From DASWHF01 sp036393295 (lineage in GTDB: Bacteria; Pseudomonadota; Gammaproteobacteria; Acidiferrobacterales; UBA6901), in assembly GCA_036393295.1 (NCBI GenBank), contig DASWHF010000134.1:1-17858 (forward strand): 17,858 bases of DNA, written 5' to 3'. Below the pieces are notes generated by a model. It was given only the letters and a program-made list of their open reading frames with translations. It made no database searches and had not been told where the DNA came from. The position numbers and the translations under genes are program-made. Of the stretch, positions 14,284 through 17,858 are shown piece by piece (within the stretch, counting starts at the first letter, position 1; every line of letters starts with the position of its first letter).

Positions 14284-15141
14284 GTGATTCACATCGACAA
14301 GGCGAGCGCGCGCCGCGGCTGGTCCTGGCTCGCGCGCGGGCCGGCGTTGCTCGGCAAGGACCGCGCACTGTGGGTCAGCATGGCGCTGCTCTACGCACTA
14401 CTGGCGGTGGCGCTCACCCTGGTGCCCTTCGTCGGCGACGTGCTGCTGGTGCTGTTCACGCCGCTGCTGCTGGCCGGCGCCCTCGAGGCCGCGCATGCCC
14501 TGCATCCCCTCACCCGGATGTCGGCGGCCGAGTACGCAACGCGCGCCGTCGATCCGCGCCCGCCCGGCAGCGCCGGTCCCGGCCAATGGCCGCAATACAC
14601 CACCGAGCAGCTGGGACGCGGACTGCGCCAGCTGTTGTCGGTGTTCTCCGAACAGGACCGGGTGACGGCCGTCATGGTGATCGGCACCCTGAGCCTCGGG
14701 GCGGTGGTGATGATCGACATCCTCGGCAAGCTGCTGCGCGTCGGCGGGCCGGCGATCCTGTCGTGGCTGAGCGGCGACGTCACCTACAAGATCGGGCTGC
14801 CGGCGACGCTCGGCCTGCTCATCGTCATGCTGCTGTACATGCTCGTGTACTTCGCGGTGCTGTACGCGGTGCCGCTGGTGCTGTTCCGCGGCGAGCAGGT
14901 CTTGAACGCCATGGGCGCCAGCCTGCGCGCCTGCCTCGGCAATCTGGCGGCGGTCGCGGTGCTCAGCGCACCGCCGATGATCGCGCTCGCCGCCGGCACG
15001 CTGCTGTACGCGCGGCTGGCGGCGCCCTGGGACGGACTGGCGGTGTGGGTGGTCACGGCGCTCGCCGCACCCTGGTTCGTCGCCGCGCTCTACCAGAGTT
15101 ATCAGGACAGCTTCGTCGGCCTTGAGCCGCGAACCGCGTGA
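14284..15141 (+). CDS. BPSS1780-type integral membrane protein
   Basis: 285 residues, predicted inner-membrane protein of unknown function. The N-terminus (ASARRGWSWLARGPALLGKD) resembles the BPSS1780 family found in beta- and gammaproteobacteria. Membrane segments are visible at about 30-48, 50-70, 125-150, 170-205, 216-242 and 248-268. The loop near 85-110 is hydrophilic (RPPGSAGPGQWPQYTTEQ). GTG 14284 is preceded by GGAGGAG at ideal spacing. It converges with yaiI, leaving only 6 bp between the stops and no obvious terminator between them. The family assignment is from overall likeness. Confidence 0.75.
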   Translation: MIHIDKASARRGWSWLARGPALLGKDRALWVSMALLYALLAVALTLVPFVGDVLLVLFTPLLLAGALEAAHALHPLTRMSAAEYATRAVDPRPPGSAGPGQWPQYTTEQLGRGLRQLLSVFSEQDRVTAVMVIGTLSLGAVVMIDILGKLLRVGGPAILSWLSGDVTYKIGLPATLGLLIVMLLYMLVYFAVLYAVPLVLFRGEQVLNAMGASLRACLGNLAAVAVLSAPPMIALAAGTLLYARLAAPWDGLAVWVVTALAAPWFVAALYQSYQDSFVGLEPRTA

Positions 15142-15147
15142 TTCCCG

Positions 15148-15600
15148 TCAGCGTCCGTCGCCGCGGCTCAGCAGGCGGTCGAGCTGGTTGGCGAACGCCT
15201 GGCGGTCCTTGTGGCTCAGCGCCGGCGGGCCGCCGAGGTCCATGCCGCTCTTGCGCAGCTCGTCCTTGAGGTCGCGCATGCTCAAATGCTCGCTGATATT
15301 GTCGCGCGTGTAGAGCGTGCCGCGCGGACTCAACGTCAGGGCGCCCTGGGCGACGACCTCGGCGGCGAGCGGAATGTCGGCGCTGACCACCAGGTCGCCG
15401 GGCGCGACCGACGCGATAATGAGCTTGTCGGCCTCGTCGAAACCGCCCGGCACGACCCGGGAGCGGATGAAGCGCGACGCCGGCACGGCGAGCGGCCGGT
15501 TGGCGACCAGCGTCACCGGCAATTGCCGGCGCTCGGCGGCGCGGAACAGGATCTCCTTGATGACCTTGGGACAGGCGTCGGCGTCGACCCAGATGTGCAT
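15148..15600 (-). CDS. yaiI: UPF0178/DUF188 protein YaiI
   Basis: 150 residues, the normal length of YaiI/YqxD proteins, which share a PIN/NYN-like nuclease fold but lack an established role. Family motifs: IWVDADACPKVIKEIL (3-18), VANRPL (32-37), DEADKLI (55-61), SADIPLA (73-79), SPRGTLYTRDNI (91-102) and GGPPALSHKDRQ (122-133). The conserved acidic residues D6, D8 and D55 are kept. Start ATG 15600 fits the family; the Shine-Dalgarno sequence is weak. It faces the BPSS1780-type gene and is divergent from the TPM genes across 140 bp. Confidence 0.93.
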   Translation of the reverse strand: MHIWVDADACPKVIKEILFRAAERRQLPVTLVANRPLAVPASRFIRSRVVPGGFDEADKLIIASVAPGDLVVSADIPLAAEVVAQGALTLSPRGTLYTRDNISEHLSMRDLKDELRKSGMDLGGPPALSHKDRQAFANQLDRLLSRGDGR

Positions 15601-15740
15601 GTGCGATCCGATTTCCGATATTGAAGGCCGATCCGCCCGCGCCGCACGCGGCGCCGGATCGGGTCACAGACTCCAGTGTAGCCGGCGATCGGCCGCCGCG
15701 CCGATGGTAATATCGCCGCCCGGCATTTAGGATGGCGCGC

Positions 15741-16386
15741 ATGATGTTCACCGAACAACAAAAACAGCGCATCGGGCGGCGGATCGCGGAGATCGAGGCG
15801 CGCACCGGCGCCGAGGTCGTCACCACCCTGGCGGCCCGGTGCGACAATTACCCCGAGATCCCGTGGAAGGCCTTTGCGCTGGGCACGGCGCTCGCCGCGA
15901 CCGCGATCGCCGGGCGCGCGCGCGCTGTCGCCCGCCTGGGCGGCCGGGACGCCGCTGGTGCTCGTCAGCGTGATGCTCGGGGCCGGCCTGGTGTTCGCCC
16001 TGGCGACGCTGGCCTGGCCGGCCTGGGCGCGGTGTTTCCTCGACCGCGGGCGCGCCGAGGTCGAGGCCCGGCAGTACGCCGAGTCGCTGTTCCTGCACCA
16101 CGAGTTGTTCGGCACCCGCGGGCGCAACGGAATCCTGATTCTGATCGCCGAGTTCGAGCACGAGATCGTGATCCTGCCCGACCGCGACGTGCGCGAGCGC
16201 GTCGCGGCGGCCGAGTGGCTGGAGGTGGTCGCGCGCATGCTGCCCGAGCTCAAACGCGGCGCGCCGGCCGAAGCCTTCGAGGCCGGGCTCGCGGCGGTCG
16301 AGGCGGTGCTGCGCGCGCACGGCTACACGACCGGCGGCGGGCGCGACGAGCTGCCCGGGCGGCTCGACGGGAAGACGCCGTCGTGA
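15741..16386 (+). pseudogene. TPM-domain protein, interrupted by a frameshift at a (GC)6 run
   Basis: The start (MMFTEQQKQRIGRRIAEIEA, TGAEVVTTLAARCDNYPEIP) and the remainder (AGTPLVLVSVMLGAGLVF, ESLFLHHELFGTRGRNGILI, HEIVILPDRDVRERVAAAEW) form one TPM-type membrane protein but lie in different frames. The switch falls between about 15903 and 15930, where six GC units occur (15914-15925). Adding one GC unit, or deleting one base, would restore about 215 residues. AGGA lies 8 nt before ATG 15741 (ATG 15732 is also possible). The stop overlaps the next start as GTGA. It could be a recent mutation, phase-variable slippage or a sequencing error; conserved reading on both sides favours error or very recent loss. 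Confidence 0.75.
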
Positions 16387-17330
16387 CAGCGAGCCGCACG
16401 TGCTGGCTGTGGCTGGTGCTGGGCTGGTGCCTGCTGGCCGGCGGCGCGCGCGCCGCCGACGTCCCTTCCCTCACCGGCCGCGTCGTCGATAACGCCGAGA
16501 TCCTCAAGCCCGAAACCCGGCGGGTGCTCGCGGCACAACTCGAAGCGCACGAGCGCGAGACCACCGACCAGGTCGCGGTGCTCACGGTCGCCACGCTCGA
16601 CGGCGAGAACATCGAGGACTACGCCAACCGGGTGTTCCGCGCCTGGGGTCTCGGCCGGCGCGACCGGAACAACGGCGTGCTGGTGGTGATCGTACCGTCG
16701 GAGCGGGCTATGCGCATCGAGGTCGGCTACGGGCTGGAGGGCAGGCTCACCGACCTGGCCGCGGGCCGCATCATCCGGAACGTCATGACCCCGCATTTCC
16801 GCAGCGGCGATTTCGACCGCGGCGTGAGCGCGGGCGTGGCCGCCGTCCTCGGCCAACTGCGCGGCGAAGCGGCGGCGGACGCCGCGCCGCCGGCCCGTGA
16901 TCGATTCTTCGACGGGCCCGATCTGTCGATACCCGAACGCATCCTGATCGGCGCGTTCGTGTTCGGCATTATCGGGCTGTTCACAGTGATCGGCGTGCTC
17001 ACGCCCGGCGTCGGCTGGTTCCTGTACGTTTTCCTGATCCCGTTCTGGGCGGCGTTCCCGATCGTCGTGCTCGGCGTGAACGGCGCGCTCACGCTGCTCG
17101 GCATTTACCTCGTCGGCTTCCCGCTCGCCAAGCTGCTGATCGGCCGCAGCGACTGGTACAAGAAGGCCGGGCAGGACCTGCGCAGCAAGGGCCGCGCCAG
17201 CATCGGCGGTTTCACGATCACGAGCGGCTCGGGCGGCTCCGGCGGTTCGTCCTGGAGCTCGGGCTCCTCGGGCGGCGGTTTCTCCGGGGGCGGCAGCTCG
17301 GGCGGCGGCGGGGCGTCGGGGAGATGGTGA
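16383..17330 (+). CDS. TPM-domain (YgcG-type) membrane protein with Gly/Ser-rich tail
   Basis: 315 residues. Signal peptide 1-24 (CWLWLVLGWCLLAGGARA). The TPM domain spans about 27-165: VVDNAEILKPETRRVL, TTDQVAVLTVATLDG, GRRDRNNGVLVVIVPSERAM, RIEVGYGLEGRLTD. Hydrophobic segments at about 187-206, 211-228 and 231-252 anchor it. The tail from 281 is almost only Gly and Ser, ending GGGGASGRW, as in YgcG-type proteins. TPM proteins are extracytoplasmic; the related TLP18.3 has phosphatase activity, and roles in photosystem or respiratory assembly are reported for relatives. GTG 16383 overlaps the upstream stop (GTGA), implying coupling. The lemA gene that usually precedes such TPM pairs is absent; yaiI stands there instead. 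Confidence 0.88.
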   Translation: MTASRTCWLWLVLGWCLLAGGARAADVPSLTGRVVDNAEILKPETRRVLAAQLEAHERETTDQVAVLTVATLDGENIEDYANRVFRAWGLGRRDRNNGVLVVIVPSERAMRIEVGYGLEGRLTDLAAGRIIRNVMTPHFRSGDFDRGVSAGVAAVLGQLRGEAAADAAPPARDRFFDGPDLSIPERILIGAFVFGIIGLFTVIGVLTPGVGWFLYVFLIPFWAAFPIVVLGVNGALTLLGIYLVGFPLAKLLIGRSDWYKKAGQDLRSKGRASIGGFTITSGSGGSGGSSWSSGSSGGGFSGGGSSGGGGASGRW

Positions 17331-17369
17331 TCCGCCGCCGCATCGGCTGGCACGGCGTGTTTCCGCAAC

Positions 17370-17387
17370 CGCTCAAGCACTTGAGCG
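17370..17387. repeat. Short inverted repeat after the TPM gene
   Basis: CGCTCAAG-CA-CTTGAGCG, two perfect 8-bp arms around 2 nt, 40 bp beyond the TPM stop. No T-run follows on either strand, so it is a weak terminator at best, or a protein-binding dyad. Confidence 0.4.
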
Positions 17388-17440
17388 CATAAGCTGTTCT
17401 GTCACGCAAGGAGTTGCAAACGAACCATCATCAAAACGTC

Positions 17441-17469
17441 ATCACAGCTAAAACCGCGCGGCCTATACC
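17441..17469 (+). promoter_or_regulatory. Candidate sigma-70 promoter of the small-protein gene
   Basis: ATCACA (17441-17446, 4/6), a 17-bp spacer, TATACC (17464-17469, 4/6). The predicted start near 17476 coincides with the first base of the hairpin that overlaps the ribosome site. Confidence 0.4.
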
Positions 17470-17475
17470 TGTCGA

Positions 17476-17495
17476 CTCCGACACTACTTCGGAGG
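17476..17495 (+). promoter_or_regulatory. Hairpin covering the Shine-Dalgarno sequence
   Basis: CTCCGA (17476-17481) pairs with TCGGAG (17489-17494) across a 7-nt loop. The ribosome site GGAGG (17491-17495), 6 nt before ATG 17502, is mostly inside the 3' arm. This would lower translation unless opened by heat, a protein or an antisense RNA. Confidence 0.5.
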
Positions 17496-17501
17496 TACAC
17501 C

Positions 17502-17693
17502 ATGAGCTTGTACATAAAGGAATGGCCGGACAATACCGCAACACTGATGACCCACAGCGGGCGGGTGATATGGACCTTCGCCAGCGTCGAGGACGCCGTG
17601 GAAGACGGCCACGAGATCGTGGAGCGCCGTAAGGCACGCCGCGACGAGCACCGCGGCCTGACCCAACCGCGCGCAAAACAACGGAGTTACTGA
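17502..17693 (+). CDS. Small conserved-type hypothetical protein, 63 residues
   Basis: No known function. The N-terminal half, MSLYIKEWPDNTATLMTHSG followed by RVIWTF, resembles small gammaproteobacterial hypothetical proteins (pattern WPDxTATLMTxxGxVxWTF, from memory). The second half is charged and probably helical (VEDAVEDGHEIVERRKARRDEHRG), ending in a basic tail. It has no Cys, signal or membrane segment, so cytoplasmic. GGAGG at 6-nt spacing precedes ATG 17502, inside a hairpin. It stands alone between the TPM genes and a convergent kinase gene and appears to have its own promoter. Confidence 0.75.
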   Translation: MSLYIKEWPDNTATLMTHSGRVIWTFASVEDAVEDGHEIVERRKARRDEHRGLTQPRAKQRSY

Positions 17694-17715
17694 TGCGCCG
17701 CCGGGCGGCGGCGCA
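17694..17715. terminator. Strong GC hairpin between convergent genes
   Basis: TGCGCCGCCG and CGGCGGCGCA are perfect 10-bp arms around GG, starting right after the stop of the small gene. No T-run on either strand, so Rho-independent termination is uncertain; it probably marks the shared 3' border with the kinase gene. Confidence 0.45.
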
Positions 17716-17725
17716 CTGATGCCGG

Positions 17726-17858
17726 TCAGCCTGCTCTCCTCAACCGGATCAACACGCTCAAGCCCCCGTCCGGCTCGTTGCGCGCGCTGATCTCGCCGCC
17801 GAACAGGCGCACGGCGCGGTCGGCGATGGCCAGCCCCAGGCCGTGGCCGCCGCTGGCG
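17726..17858 (-). CDS. Sensor histidine kinase, C-terminal fragment (runs off the window)
   Basis: The last 43 codons of a gene that continues beyond the window edge. The reading ASGGHGLGLAIADRAVRLFG, then GEISARNEPDGGLSVLIRL, is the G2 box and final strand of a HATPase_c (Bergerat) ATP-binding domain. GHGLGL binds the ATP triphosphate. TGA stop at 17728-17726. The sensor, dimerisation and any partner regulator are not visible, so the stimulus is unknown. Confidence 0.85.
   Translation of the reverse strand, partial: ASGGHGLGLAIADRAVRLFGGEISARNEPDGGLSVLIRLRRAG

Overview
The window is a high-GC stretch of bacterial chromosome whose gene content and order point to a gammaproteobacterium. The cytochrome c4 / engB / polA / DUF2782 neighbourhood matches that of Pseudomonas, and thiD-thiE-hemL is a common gammaproteobacterial cluster. 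The haem, thiamine and c-type cytochrome genes would suit a respiring, possibly sulfur-oxidising lineage such as Acidiferrobacterales or Chromatiales, but that placement is inference. Most of the window is ordinary housekeeping chromosome; the interest lies mainly between the genes.

Layout. 1-2213 (-): the N-terminal 737 residues of a secreted RHS/YD-repeat protein that runs off the window. 2214-2860: a long, unusually AT-rich spacer with two tandem operator-like palindromes. 2861-3762 (-): a YgjP-type zinc hydrolase and a rubredoxin, overlapping. 3888-7748 (+): hemH, thiD and thiE with overlapping ends, then hemL after a repeat element. 7851-8087 (-): an unknown 78-residue protein with a sigma-54-type promoter motif upstream and an intrinsic terminator downstream. 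8489-9097 (-): dihaem cytochrome c4. 9347-9985 (+): engB. 9984-10140 (-): a strong small-RNA candidate between engB and polA, where Spot 42 and ErsA lie in other gammaproteobacteria. 10300-12996 (-): polA. 13046-15141 (+): a LOG-family protein, a DUF2782 protein and a BPSS1780-type membrane protein. 15148-15600 (-): yaiI. 15741-17330 (+): two TPM-domain genes, the first frameshifted. 17502-17693 (+): a small unknown protein. 17726-17858 (-): the C-terminal end of a sensor histidine kinase.

Four REPIN-like elements (two inverted arms, each a small palindrome behind a GTAG head) lie at 2769, 6321, 8383 and 10200. Each begins within about 50 bp downstream of a stop codon (ygjP-like, thiE, cytochrome c4, polA), and the thiE stop codon itself lies in the repeat. 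They fall into two sequence families.

How the genes work together: hemL (glutamate to 5-aminolevulinate) and hemH (iron insertion) are the early and last steps of haem synthesis, which supplies cytochrome c4. thiD and thiE make and join the pyrimidine half of thiamine phosphate. polA and engB serve DNA repair and ribosome assembly. The best candidate for something undescribed is the roughly 117-nt RNA at 9984-10100 (-). It has a 5' GNRA hairpin, a hairpin presenting a CU-rich anti-Shine-Dalgarno loop, a third hairpin, and a terminator with a T7 run. Upstream are two GAACTT boxes that resemble sigma-E/AlgU -35 elements.
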